Made by a program: the position numbers and the translations under genes
Shown: positions 43,221 to 54,997 of the stretch, one piece after another
Position numbering within the stretch: position 1 is the first letter of the stretch
How the letters are laid out: every line of letters begins with the position of its first letter
Assembly (NCBI GenBank): GCA_038277395.1
Contig: CM076190.1
Span: forward strand, 241,657,256-241,721,255
DNA from: Dryocosmus kuriphilus
Taxonomy: Eukaryota; Arthropoda; Insecta; Hymenoptera; Cynipidae
Length of the DNA stretch: 64,000 nt
Reading direction: 5' to 3'
Notes under the pieces: generated by a model
The model's database searches: none
What the model was told of the DNA's origin: nothing
Seen by the model: the letters and a program-made list of their open reading frames with translations, nothing else

Positions 43221-44468
43221 ATGGGTGTAAAAGGCCCAACAGTCCTTTCACAACTAATGCCAGATTTCATTCTGGGTATGGGACTTGATCGCATGCACGG
43301 AGTTGATGGTGGGGTCGTGAAAAAAGTGTTGAATTTACTTTTTAATGTTGAACATCGTACACAGCCCTTCTCCTTGTATGCGTTTATTAACCTCATTAAT
43401 AACAGACTGACATCAATTAAACCTCCAAAATTTATTCATCGCATGCCACGCTCTATCACAGAATTAGTTCATTGGAAAGCTTCAGAAATGAAAATGTGGT
43501 TTTTTTATTATTCAATCCCAGTTCTGCAAGGAATTCTGAGGGAGGATTTTTATAATCATTATCTTCTTCTAGTGATAGGAATAGCACTGCTTAGTTCTGA
43601 CATAATTACGCCACAAATGATCCTAATAAGTCGCGATTTTTTAAATAAGTATGTTCGACAATTCGAGACCTTATATGGATTACGATACTGTTCAATAAAC
43701 GTACACCAAATTTTGCATTTTCCTGATATCGTACAATGTCTTGGACCATTGTGGTTGTATACTTGCTTTGAGTATGAAGATTTAAATGGTCAATTTTTAC
43801 GACTCATTCATGGCACTAATCACGTCGATACTCAAATAGTTAATTCTCAAAACCAATTTATCTCAATGTCAAAACAATTGGAAACGTTACCTAATGGGGA
43901 ATTAAAAAATTTTTGTCAACAGAAAAAGCGGCAAGTAAAAATTAATGAGAAAATTCTGGATCATTGTTATAGCGTTGGAGTTTACAAGTTCACTGTAGAA
44001 GCACCGGAATTAATTCAAAGAGCAATTGAAAACGTTCAAATTTTGAGAAATTTCCGAATGTGGACGTTTTCGAGATTGTTAAAGAATAATAAATTGTATG
44101 TAGCAAATACGTATAAAAACAATTTGCAAACTTGTTCATCTACAGTGCAATATATTGATAATAATGAATTGAAATTAGGTATCATTCACTGTTTTGTTAA
44201 ACTCCATAATTGTAATTGTGAGTTTCAGGACTGCGAATGTGAAGATTGCTTTTTTGCAATTTTACAAAGCGAACTCATTTGTCGTAGTTTGTTCCAGGCT
44301 AAAGGCGACAACTTTCAGTCTAATAGTCAATTATTTTTACAACAATGTGACGTCGTTGAAAATGCAATCGCTGTTCCAATTGCAAATCTTGTGTCGGTTT
44401 GCATCCATATGAATATAGATAATGCAGTATACATTGGATTACTTATTAACAATAAAGAACTAGAATAA
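43221..44468 (+). CDS. tnp2-like (CACTA/EnSpm-type) transposase, C-terminal part
   Basis: 415 codons without a stop, from ATG 43221. Family motifs in order: LGMGLDRMHGVDGGVVKKVL, IKPPKFIHRMPRSITELVHW with KASEM, FYYSIPVLQGILRE, INVHQILHFPDIVQCLGPLW and FEYEDLNGQFLRLIHGTNHV. These match the insect tnp2-type domain. The C-terminal quarter has a Cys-rich stretch (NCNCEFQDCECEDC). The N-terminal half of a full transposase (zinc region and first catalytic Asp) is not upstream, so the gene is truncated or has upstream exons I cannot define. Confidence 0.75.
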   Translation: MGVKGPTVLSQLMPDFILGMGLDRMHGVDGGVVKKVLNLLFNVEHRTQPFSLYAFINLINNRLTSIKPPKFIHRMPRSITELVHWKASEMKMWFFYYSIPVLQGILREDFYNHYLLLVIGIALLSSDIITPQMILISRDFLNKYVRQFETLYGLRYCSINVHQILHFPDIVQCLGPLWLYTCFEYEDLNGQFLRLIHGTNHVDTQIVNSQNQFISMSKQLETLPNGELKNFCQQKKRQVKINEKILDHCYSVGVYKFTVEAPELIQRAIENVQILRNFRMWTFSRLLKNNKLYVANTYKNNLQTCSSTVQYIDNNELKLGIIHCFVKLHNCNCEFQDCECEDCFFAILQSELICRSLFQAKGDNFQSNSQLFLQQCDVVENAIAVPIANLVSVCIHMNIDNAVYIGLLINNKELE

Positions 44469-44952
44469 AAAATTCTCAAATTAATATTTGCACCAAATTT
44501 TTATTATATTGTACTCGCACAGTAACATTTTTCAATTATATAAAATAAGTAACGTGTATTGATATCAAATACTAAAACAGAGTTTGCTTTATAAGAAAGC
44601 AAAATAGTTTATGAGATTATAATATATTAGTTAAAATTAAATATTATTTTAAATAATTTTAAACTCGCAGCGAGACTCTACGAGAATTAATACCAGACTT
44701 AAAATTTTGAAGAGAATTGTAGAGGTGTAAATGAGGACTTGCAAAATACTATAAAAATTGTAAAGAGACTGAGCGAGAATTTAAAGCGGACTAAACAGTA
44801 ATAAGAGAATCCAACGAGGATCTCACCGAGAATTAAAAGCGGACTTAAGAGAATTAAGAGAATCAAACGAGGATGTTAAGGACTAAGCAGATCTAGAAGA
44901 GGATTCATTCAGTACTAGGAGTATCAAAAAAGTACTTATATTTCGACTCGGG

Positions 44953-46100
44953 TATTTTCGTTTTGAATAAGGTAATTGAATTTTTTCGCAATATTTCGTA
45001 CAATATATCGAGTGTATGACAAAAGTAACGAAAAAATAACGATTTGCTAAAGCGAACTGTAGTTTTTCATAGTTCATATTAGAAAATAGCAAATTTTTAC
45101 AGAAAACTGTAGAAAATGATAAATTCTTAAGAAAAACAACGAAAACTTGCGATTTGCAAAGACTAGTTGCAATTTTATAGTCTTTTCCTTAAAAGTTACA
45201 ACTTTTCCAAGAAAATTAAAGAAAAATATAAATTTTTACAAGAAACAACGATTTGCGATTGAAAAAAGCTAATTGTGGTTTTTCATAATACTTCCTAGAA
45301 AGTTACAAAGACAAAGGAAAAGCAACGAAAAGCGATTTGCAAAGGCTAGTTGTAACTTTATACACTTTTTTTTAAAGTTACAATCTTTCCAATAAAATTA
45401 AATAAAAATATGAATTTTTACAAGAGACAACGGTTTGCGATTGAAAAAAACTAATTGTACTTTTTCATCATCTTTCGTAGAAGGTTACAAATTAAGAGAA
45501 AAAAAAAAACGGAAATATTCGATTTGCAAAAGATAAGTATAGCTTTTCATACTATTTCCAAGCAAGTTACAGATATTTGTAAAAGTGAAATTTGAGATTT
45601 GCAGAAGGTAATTCTAGTTTTTTTTCATAGTCTTTCGGAGAAACTTACAGAATCCTAAAAACAATGAGGAAAATTTTTGTTTAAAGAATTATAATTATAG
45701 TTTTTCATAGTTCATATTAGAACAGCAACAACGATTTGCGATAGACAAAATCTAATTGTAGTTTCTCATATTCTTTCTCGGAAAATTGCAGAATTCTAGA
45801 AAAAAACAACGAAATCTCGCAATTTGCAAAAGCTTACTGTACTTTTTCATAATATTTCCAAGAATGTTACAAATTAAAAGAAAACGAAACATTGCGATTT
45901 TCAAAAGCTAATTATATTTTTTAATAATATTTCCAATTTTTTTTACAAAAAACAACGACTTAGGATTGAAAAAAGTTAATTGTAGTTTCTCATATTCTTT
46001 CACGGAAAATTAGAGGGTTTTGAGCAAAATAACGAATATTTGCGGCTTGCAAAAGCTAATCGTAGTTTTTAAGCCATTTTACGGAATTTGCAAAATATTT
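44953..46100. repeat. Degenerate AT-rich satellite, block 3
   Basis: Continuation of the 37500-42282 array after the tnp2-type insertion. It shades at about 46080 into the region paralogous to 25500-25812. Confidence 0.75.
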
Positions 46101-46408
46101 GTAGATATTTAAGCATATTTTAAATATTTTTGAAATATTTTAGCTCATTTATTTTTAAACCGAGTAAAAAAGAATAAACAGAGATTGCTTTATTTAATTT
46201 GCTGATAATTTACAAATCTTTCATTGTGTAATAATAACGTTTTCCTCTAAAAATTGTGCAAAACAATATCATAAATTTGAGGTGTTCTGCATATTTTCAT
46301 GAAGGTGAAAAACAGAATAATAAATCACAAATAATATAGATGAACGAATTATAATAACGGCTATTAAATATATTTAAGCATTTTTCAGAATATCATTAGT
46401 TATAAAAA

Positions 46409-46466
46409 ATGAGAGCAGTTATTGGCATTTTGTTTTTCGCTTCAGCGATTTTCACTAATTTTGTTG
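46409..46466 (+). CDS. Exon 1 (signal peptide) of a small secreted-protein gene
   Basis: ATG 46409 (context aaaaATGaga) with 19 codons plus one base, MRAVIGILFFASAIFTNFV, a typical cleavable signal peptide with a basic n-region and hydrophobic core. It ends G/GTAAAT (donor GT at 46467-46468), phase 1, which joins exactly to the acceptor before 50087. A TATA-like attaaatatattta lies about 35-45 bp upstream. The paralogous exon at 28089-28146 has the same length and phase, which supports the start and donor. Confidence 0.7.
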
Positions 46467-49400
46467 GTAAATATAATATCTATAATTTACATAAAATGCA
46501 TTTTTAATTGCAGTATATTTATTTCCTATCCAAAAATTATTTATGTAAAAACAAATCTTCTTCTTTCTCCATTTGCATGAAGTTAAATAAGTAACCTAAT
46601 AAGTTACATAGCTTACATTCATTTATGTGAATCGCCATTTACAGTAAGTTTTGTTTTTGCGAATTTTCATTTGACCGATTTTTCATTCGCATAATCTTAA
46701 TTTTTTCGAATTAACATTTTAAACTTCAAAGATTTCGATCAATTTGAAGTAGTTCGAAGCATTTCGAAGAATTTTTAGCAAATTCTAGGGAATGCAATGC
46801 ATTTGAGGAATTCCACGAAATTATAAAATCTTAAGTAATTTTAAAATTCCAACTTATTCAAGTGTTTTCAAAGGATTTCAAGGAATTCGAAGAATTTCGA
46901 GGAAGTTGTGGAAGTCCATTTGATTACAATATTTCAAAAAATTTCCAAATTCCAAATTATTCCAGTAATGACAATGTATTTCAAATATTTCAAAAAATTA
47001 CAAAAAATTCGTGAAACCTTAAGGAAATTAACAAATTCCATAAAATTATAAAATTTGAAGGAATTTCCAGTTTCCGAGTCGTCGCAGTAATTTCAAGGAA
47101 TATCTACTATTTTGGGGAATTCCACGAAATTATAAAATTTCAAAGAATTTTCAAGTTTCATGTTATTCTAAGAATTTCTAAGAATTCGAGTAATTTCAAA
47201 GAATTTGAGGAATTAAAAGGAATTTGATGAGTTCCACCAAATTATAAGAAAGCAAATATTTTATAAATTCGAAATTATTGCATAAACTTCAAAGAACCTG
47301 ATGAATTTCGAGGACATGAGGAATTCCAACTTGTTGCTGGAGATTCAGGAATTTAAAGGAATTCGAGGAAATTCGAAGAATTTCGAGTATTCAAGGAATT
47401 CCTCTAATCATAAAATTTCAAGGCATTTTTAAGTTCCGAGTTATCACAAGAATTTCTAAGAATTCGAGAAATTGCAATGAATTTTTAGCAAATTCTAAGG
47501 AATTCAATGCATTTGTGGAATTTCAAAAATGATAAAATATCAAGTAATTTTAAAATTGTAAGTTATTCAAGTGCTCTTAAAGAATTTCTAGGAATTCGAA
47601 GAATTTCGAGGAAGTTGTGAAAGTCCATGGGATTATAAGGTATCAAACAATTTACAAATTCCGAGTTATTCCAGTAATGTCAACGTATTAAAGGGATTTC
47701 GAGAAATTACAAAGAATTCTTGAAACCTCAATGTATTTAACAAATTCCACGAAATTATAAAATTGCATGAGATTTCCAGCTTCCAAGTTGTTGTAATAAT
47801 TTCAAGGAATTTGGAAGAATTAGAATAATTTCAAAGAACCTGAGGAATCAAAAGGAATTTGATGAACTAAATGAAATTATGAAAAAGCTAGAATTTTCCA
47901 AATTCGAATTTATTGAAGAAATTTCAAAGAACTCGATGAATTTCAAGGACTTTAAGAATTCCAATTTGTTGCCGGAAATTCAAGTAATTTCAAGGAACTC
48001 GAGGAAATTCGAGAAATTTCGAGTAATTTAAGGAATTTATATAACTAAGGAATTTCAAGAAATTTTCAAGCTCCAATTTATTATAAGAATTTCTAAGAAT
48101 TCCAAGAATTTCAAGGAATTTTGGGATTTCAAGTATATTACTTATTTCGAAGATATTCGAGGAATTTCCAGAAATTTAATTAAATTTTAAGGAATTTGAA
48201 TGTTTTCAAGTAATTCCAAGGAGCTTCAGGAATTTGAAAGATTTCGAGGTATCACAAAAGTATGAGGAATTTGAAGGAATTTAAAGCATTCCACGAAATT
48301 CTGAAATTTCAAGGAATTTTGAAGTTCCAAGTTATTTGACTAACTTCAAAGAATTCGAGGTGTTTCAAAGAATTTGTAGTATTTCAAGGAATTTGACAAA
48401 TTCCACGATATTATAAGGTTGTAAGTATTTCGAAATTGCACATTATTGGACGAACTTCAAGGAATTTCGAAGAATTCGAGGAATTAATGATATTCCACGA
48501 AATTGCAAAATCTTAAGGAATATTTCGAAATTCAGAGGCATTGGAGAAGTTTCGAGGAATTTCAAGGAATTCCGAAGAATTTAACAAATTTCTGGATTAA
48601 TTTAATTCCTTATAAATATCCATACTTCTATGGAATTCATTAAATTTCACAAATTCCTTTAAACTCCACCATTTTTTTTTTTAAATTGAAGAAATTCAAC
48701 GAGATGAAAGCAATTCAATGAATTGAGAAAATTCAATGAATTGAAAAAGAGTTTAGGGAATTAAATGAATTGAAACGAATTCCAATAAATAAAAAAAATC
48801 AATGAATTCCAAATAACCCAATAAATTTAAAAGAATTCAGTAAGTTCGACAAAAATTCAACAAATTCTAAAGAATTCAATTAAGTTTTCAAAAAAGTAAG
48901 AATTTTAAATCATCCCGAACACTTTGTAACCCCTCGCATGCATTGCATTTCTCGAAACACATCGCATGCGCTGAATTATTCGGAATTTCTTGAAACCCCT
49001 CAAATTTCTTGAAATTCCATAAATTCTACGAATTTCTGATTTCCTTCAAATCCCTTGTATTTATTCTTGTAATTTTTTCAATCTCATGGAATTCAACGAC
49101 CTAAATGTATCTCTTAAAATTCTTCAGGTTCATCAGGTTCCATGAATTCTTCGAAATCACTGAATTTCTCTGAATTCATAGAATTTATCTGAATTCCACA
49201 AATTCATTACATTTCTCTGAATCCGCGGAAAACAGTGAATTTCTCTGAATTCCCCGAATTCATCGAAATTCTCTGAATTCTTTGAATTCATGTCATTTCT
49301 CTGGAATCCCGGAATTTTCTTGAATTGCTTGAATTTCTCTCAATTTTTTAAATTTCTCCAACTAATTAAGTTCACGTGAATTCCCTGAATTCCCCAAATT

Positions 49401-50086
49401 CAACAGAATTCCTTAAATTTATTGAATTTCTCTGAACTATCTGAATTCCTCGAATCCACTGAATTTCTTTGAATTATCTGCATTCCTCAAATTCACTGAA
49501 TTTCCCTGAATTATCTGAATTGCCTGATCACAGTGGATTTTTTTTAATTCTCTGAATTTCTCAGCTTTTTTAAATTCCTTTGAGCTGCCGAGATTCCACC
49601 AAATTAATTGAATTTCTTTCAATTCTTTCTATTTCTTCAATTCCTGGTATTCCTTTTCTTGATATTGCTTACAAATCCTCTTTCTTCGTGTAATTCCTTC
49701 AACTTCATGGAACTTCTCGGCTTAATTAGAACTCATTAAAATCTTCGGATTCATCGAATCCCATGAATTACTGGAATTCATTTAATTTCTCTGAATTCTC
49801 TGAAGTCCTCGAATTCAGTAAGCTTCTCTGAACTTTCTGATCTCTTGGAATTCATTTAATTTCTCTGAGTTCTCTGAACATATTGAATTCATTGAATTTC
49901 TTTGAATTTTATGAATCCTTCAAGTTCATTGAAATTCTCAAATTCCTTGCATTTACTGAAATCCCCAAGGTCCATGAAGTTTCTCAAAATCTTTTGGAAT
50001 TAGGATTAAAATTCTTTGCAATATTTGGAATCTTTAGAATCCTTTGAAATCCCTAAAATTCTCAGGCAAATATTTTCTTTTTGCAG
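46467..50086 (+). repeat. 3.6-kb intron filled with ggaatttc-type degenerate repeat
   Basis: Donor GTAAAT at 46467 and acceptor tattttctttttgcag at 50086. The interior is the same low-complexity family as 28400-32636. Its word orientation flips near 48600-48970, from ggaatttcaagg-like to gaatttctctgaattc-like, so the intron is weakly palindromic. The part up to 48972 is paralogous to copy A; the rest has no counterpart there. Confidence 0.65.
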
Positions 50087-50529
50087 AATTAGCTATGCGG
50101 TCACAGGTCAGCACACCGCCAAGGGAGCCACCGTGCCCCTCCTTCCAAATTGATGTTGATGTATACGAACCAGCGGAACAATATTACGAAATTTTACCAA
50201 AAGGTTCTTTTGAGGTAGCAGTAGAGGGGGAAGGAAATGACAGATATATCATTGGTGGAGTTTTCAATGGGAAATTGTGTCCATTGGTGATTATTAATAT
50301 TGGGCATCAACTTCACAGAGTAAAGATAAACACTCAGAGCGACAATCTTGTAACAATTCCGGCTGAAGATTCTCTGACTGAACGGTTCTTTTGCCCATAT
50401 TTGGATCAAGGAAACATTCATCTTGCCGAGAGTGCCGTGATAAGAATAGTTGTCCACAACGAGGAACATGGCTATCATAAGCCTAATAAAGTTGTCCCTT
50501 ATCCTTTTGCAGAATCGAACCAGGTTTGA
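50087..50529 (+). CDS. Exon 2: mature part of a small secreted protein, unknown family
   Basis: Joined to exon 1 the gene encodes 166 residues: a signal peptide of about 19, then about 147 mature residues. The mature start is Pro-rich (STPPREPPCPSF). The body alternates hydrophobic and polar residues like a beta-rich fold (YYEILPKGSFEVAVEGEG, IIGGVFNGKLCPLVIINIG). There are three Cys, each followed by Pro (CPS, CPL, CPY), no transmembrane segment and an acidic isoelectric balance. Stop TGA 50527-50529. AATAAA follows at 50630. I do not recognise a domain. The composition fits an extracellular or venom/salivary-type protein, but this is a guess. It is the only candidate host gene in the window. 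Confidence 0.7.
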
Positions 50530-50629
50530 CCCTGTGTTTCGCCAACAATGTCCTATAATCTTTTCTGTTCTTATTCAATTCTTAATACTGTATTCAAAAC
50601 TTTAGTAGAGAACCAATACCTTTTCATTG

Positions 50630-50635
50630 AATAAA
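50630..50635 (+). terminator. Poly(A) signal of the secreted-protein gene
   Basis: AATAAA about 100 bp after the stop codon, followed by a GT/T-rich stretch (atgtataatgtacaatgtata). Confidence 0.6.
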
Positions 50636-50639
50636 GATT

Positions 50640-51135
50640 ATATATGTATAATGTACAATGTATATACTTTCCTTCTATTATATAAAAAAGTATTTAGGTG
50701 GTGACAGCGAATATCGTATAAGGAAGAACGAAGACTAAAACTCGACCATCAGTCTAGTGACGAAGTTCGCGCGCGTCACATCTATGAATATATTTCGTGT
50801 GTCGCTACTTTATCGTGTTCATTGCGTCATGCCTCCGCGGCAAAAGCTTTCGGAAGAGAAAGAATGAATCGATTAATTGAGCGGAGGAGGAAGGCTACAA
50901 TGAAACGAAACGAGCTATGAAGAAAAAAAGTTCAAAATTTAAAACCTTTAAACATGAGCACTTTCTCTTCCGTACTGAACAGAATCAAAATTAAGTAATT
51001 AAAATAAAACAATTATAATTCGAGAATTAATATAACAAACTTTCGTAAAACATACTATTTAATACAGAATGCTGATAGGAATACACAGGAGGGGAGTTGG
51101 CGAACGAAGCGGGCATGGGGTGCAGCCCCCTAGTA
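50640..51135. other. Intergenic stretch
   Basis: Contains a short frame at about 50830 (MPPRQKLSEEKE), which could be the first exon of something or a transposon remnant. Nothing else supports a gene. Confidence 0.35.
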
Positions 51136-52365
51136 TACGAGGTCTAGTCCGAAAAGTATCCGGAATACCTTTGAATCTCCATGCCAGAACGTTCGAGCGC
51201 CCTCTAACGTGTACCATTGTAAACTGCAACTCTTCAGGAACTCCCTCGGTGCCGAATTTTTTGTCGAGTCGCCTTAGTTTGCACACAGCGTGCATTTGTG
51301 CACCGAGTCTTTTTGGCGTTCTGCGGATTTGTTCGTTGCTATAAATGACCGAAAGAGTTGAACAGCCAATTTGAATCAAGTTTTGCTTTAAGCTTGAAAA
51401 GACTTGTGCGGAAGCGGTTGAAATGATCCAAAAGGCCTTTGGAGATGACTGTATGGGTAAAAGCCTGATATCTGAGCGGTGCAAGCTGTTTAAAGATGGC
51501 CGCCAATTTGTTGACAGTGATTCGTGCTGCGATCGTCTTTCAAGTACAAGAACACAGCAAAATAGCGAACCTGTGCGACTTGTGATTAAAGAAGATCGCC
51601 GGTTGACTGTGCGCGAACTAGGATATGATTTTAGAATTTCGAAAACTAATGTTTGCTAAATTCATTCCAAAATTGCTCGCAGAACAGCAGGGAAAGCTTC
51701 ACTTTGAAGTCGCTCAGAATAAATTGGAAATGGTTTCTGATGATGAAAATGTACTCAAAAAGATTATTGCAGGTAATCAATCGTCAGCTTATGGTGATGA
51801 TCCCGATACAAAACAACAGTCTTCACAGTGGAAGTTTCCGTCCAGGCCATGACTGAAAAAAGCAAGTCAAGTCGGAGGAATATCAAGTCAATATTGATTA
51901 TTTTTTTCGATTATGAAGCTGTTGTGCACAACGAATTTGCTCCTGCAGGTCAGACAGTCAATGAAGAATTTTATCTTGAAATTCTGAAAAGATTGCGTGG
52001 CGCAATTAGAAGAAAACTGCATCAGCTTTGATCAAGTGTTGACTGGCTTCATCACCACGATAATGCGCCAGCGCATTCATCGAACCTTGTGCAGCAATAT
52101 TTGACAAAGCACAAGGTCGTAGAGCTTCGCCAGCCGCCTTACAGTCCCGACATAGCTCTCTGTGACTTATAGCTATTTCCAAAATTGAAAACTCCACTCA
52201 AAGGCTTGACGACATAAAGACGATTCAAGCCATTGCAACGAGTGCAATAAAGGTTATTTAATCAAATAGGAACTACCTTGAAGAAGGCCACTCGCAGGAT
52301 GACGGAGAATAACACCAGCGCGGAGCTATGAAGTTATTCCGGATACTTCTCGGTCAGACCTCGTA
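51136..52365. mobile_element. Second mariner element, inactive
   Basis: Inverted ends TACGAGGTCTAGTCCGAAAA (51136) and the complement of TACGAGGTCTGACCGAGAAG ending at 52365, flanked by TA. About 1.23 kb. It is a different mariner lineage from the one at 29131. Confidence 0.88.
51343..52305 (+). pseudogene. Mariner transposase, multiply broken
   Basis: Fragments in order: a helix-turn-helix-type start (about 51345-51470), VRLVIKEDRRLTVREL, AVVHNEFAPAGQTVNEEFYL (about 51910), HHDNAPAH with the second catalytic Asp (about 52053) and PPYSPDIALCD with the third (about 52140). Frames change repeatedly and stops occur near 51656, 51849 and 52029. The block with the first catalytic Asp is damaged. 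Confidence 0.82.
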
Positions 52366-53973
52366 TATATATACATATGTATATATATAGTAACTTTTTA
52401 ATCTTTATTTATTATAAATATTTTCTTAATTAATGATGAAGGGTTATACGAGAGTAAAAACGGGATATACATTTCACAATATAATTATTTATTCAAACGA
52501 ACCTCTCTAACCTGTTACACATAGATCCCAAAGATGCACCTACTATCATACGTTCATTCTATATGCTATTCTTTCATTTTACATTATTTGGTTGATAGCC
52601 TATAGTTCGTACATGTCTCTTACCTATTAGTGGCTCACTGTGCCATGGATAATCATTAATTTGGTATTACACTAAAAGAAAAAGATAATGAGATCATTGT
52701 GTCTCTAAGCTCTATTACTGATTATGTTACATTAGGGATTACCTAACTACAAGTTTATTATTATTATAAGTTCTTTTGACCATACACGGAGCTGAGGTTC
52801 AGGTAGGTAAGGGGCTAGCCTCGCTGAGTGATAGATATCCAGCCGGGAACCCTATAATCTCTAGACAATGAGTCGCAGTGTAGCTTTCGCCATGGAGAGG
52901 CACTTCCAATATTCATTTCTGTCGTAGGTCATTGCATGACAAAATGACTCCAAGATTTAGTTTATTCACCCACATATTCAATGGATAGTGTCCTTCTGTT
53001 AATTGAATTTCAATTTGTTATTTTTTTATCGTAGCATAAATCCTCACCTCGATGTGACTTGTAATTTTAATTATTTTAATCAAAAATTATCTAATTCTAC
53101 GCTGAAACGTATGGTTTTCCGTAAATCCTACCAACCTGATTGTACGTTTAAGGTAGTCTCTATTCATAGCATTCTCACAACCTCCAATCTTTATTTTATG
53201 GGATCTCTTCTCTGAAAGTTAATCTGCATACCTCGCCCGTAGGTAGGACTTAGAAACATTCCCTTGGTTGTATTCCTACAAATTTCTACTTCAAAATTAT
53301 GATCTCCTCAATCTACCCTAGCACCGTACAATAGTCGTCCCGTGGCTTGAACCGAAATGAGCGTATACGCGGTCTTCGAACTCCTTCACTGACAAGAGTT
53401 GGGAATAAGTTCCGGTCTTCTCAAGAGAACTAAAAGGGATAACCTACTGACAATAGAAACGCGAGGGCGGGTTGCCTTCGAATTCTCTTCTTGACAAGAG
53501 TTGGGAATAAATTCCGCTCTTCTCAAGATAATTAGAAGGTTTTGAGTTCAAGTTTCAGAGGACCTCGTGGTCCTGCTGCTAGTTGGTAACTCGTCTTTTT
53601 CGTCCTCGCGTGGCCCTTTTAAAGCCGTTCCCTTACACGCATTTTGCCACGTCACGGATCTAGAGCGCAAGTGGGGTTTTCGAGACTTACGCATGGTTGG
53701 AGATCCTGTATATCCTGTACTTTGGCTTTTCTCGCTGGACTTCTCTTACATGTCGGAATTTCGCCTACGTACAGGCCACAGAGCTATGCACGACACTTAC
53801 ATCAGCCCCCCTCAAATTTTGTTTGACTGATCACTTCACCACAAATTCTTCTTTTTAGTGAAGTCGAACTTTGTATGTTTGTAGTGTTCTTTGTGGTTCC
53901 TTATAGGATCCCTTCGTTCGTCTGTTTCTTTTCTCTCCCAATTTGGCCCCAATGGCCAATGCTGGCTGCGTGA
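52366..53973. other. Non-coding stretch, possible LTR side of the minus-strand Gypsy
   Basis: No gene recognised. Two copies of a segment starting gacaagagttgggaataa (about 53391 and 53493) lie roughly 100 bp apart. The stretch abuts the 3' end of the minus-strand Gypsy-C and may hold its LTR, but no partner LTR is present to prove it. Confidence 0.35.
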
Positions 53974-54283
53974 TCACTCCCGATACATCCTGCTCTGTCT
54001 CTCGATACGGTGCCTCCCAGGGGGCCCCGGTGGTTCGTGTTGGTGATTTGCTTGTTGGTGATATGGTTCCTCATCGCAAATAATTACATCCTCTATCGCC
54101 AAGTGCAGGTTGCATTGCGCTGCAATAGTCCGGTGGTCTTCATTTGCCTCGACTTGGGTGTGGGCGTCGGGCATCTTGGGCAGCTTCGGCTGTACTGACC
54201 TAGGGTAAGTTTTGTAGTCAGCTCGTCGACTACTACCATATTCAGAAATTTTCCCGACTTTTCTTATGGCCCTCGTTGGTCTG

Positions 54284-54997
54284 CTAAAAAGCCTCGTGGG
54301 GTATCACTTTGGTTGGTTCATGATAGGACTGGTTGGTTATCGTCTCCATATTTTCCAACTTGGAAAACCATGCACGGTGTGTATCATTTTTGAGTAGCGT
54401 CCTGAACAATCTTGAGATCTCTCGGTTTACCCTTTCGACCATGTTGGCTTGTGGATGGCGAATCGATGTTAATATCGTCTGGATTTGTCGGTCATCCAAA
54501 GCCTGTTTCCATTTTTTACAAGTAAATTGGGTCTCATGGTCTGATAGAACTTTACTGGGTTTTCTTAATTTGTTTATAAATTTCTCCAGTTTTTTTATCG
54601 TTATATCACATGTAGTCTTCTTCAATGGATACAGTTTTGCATATTTTGTAAAAATATCGATCATTACTAATAGAAACTCGTAACCGTATTTAGCTTTAGT
54701 TAATGGTCCATAATAATCAAGGGATATTATTTCCAAAGGGTGATTCGGTAACATTGCTTCCATTAGCGCCTGGGAAGCTGTGGTCGAAACTTTGTTTGTC
54801 TGACAAGAATCGCACGCGGAGATTATTTGTCGTGTAATTTTTGCCAATGTTGGATAATAAAAATATTCTTTTAAAATCCTGCGAGTCTTTTCTGATCCAG
54901 CGTGTCCATATGAAAGATCACACTCCCAGATCAAAGCATTAATAATTTTTTCTGCTAAATACACACTAATTGTCGAGCCATCGTCGTGGTATAACAA
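54284..54997 (-). pseudogene. Integrase of Gypsy-C
   Basis: 237 open codons. A zinc-binding remnant (one His in YGHAGSEKTRR, then CDSC) is followed by the core: first Asp in ISLDYYGPL, second in VLSDHETQF, Glu in NMVERVNREI. The usual first His and the G after SDH are changed (SDHETQF). Downstream on the minus strand the frame closes at 54284. Weak coding continues at 54174-53974 (Pro/Gln/Glu-rich), possibly the integrase C-terminus. Confidence 0.78.

Larger units (their letters stand above)
42283..44952. mobile_element. DNA transposon with tnp2-type transposase
   Basis: Ends CCCGAGTCGAAATATAGGTA (42283) and its near-complement ending at 44952, about 34 bp with four mismatches. It is inserted in the satellite, whose sequence continues on both sides (ataaggaaaa / tattttcgttttg). 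The target duplication is unclear (0-3 bp). Subterminal hairpins and repeated agagaattaagagaatc-type words (44690-44930) resemble CACTA/EnSpm subterminal regions. The transposase supports that superfamily although the termini are not CACTA. Confidence 0.75.

Noticed and set aside
54010..54198. Plus-strand ORF with a hydrophobic segment (possible membrane protein)
   Set aside because: Antisense to the downstream end of the minus-strand Gypsy-C pol; no start context or family.
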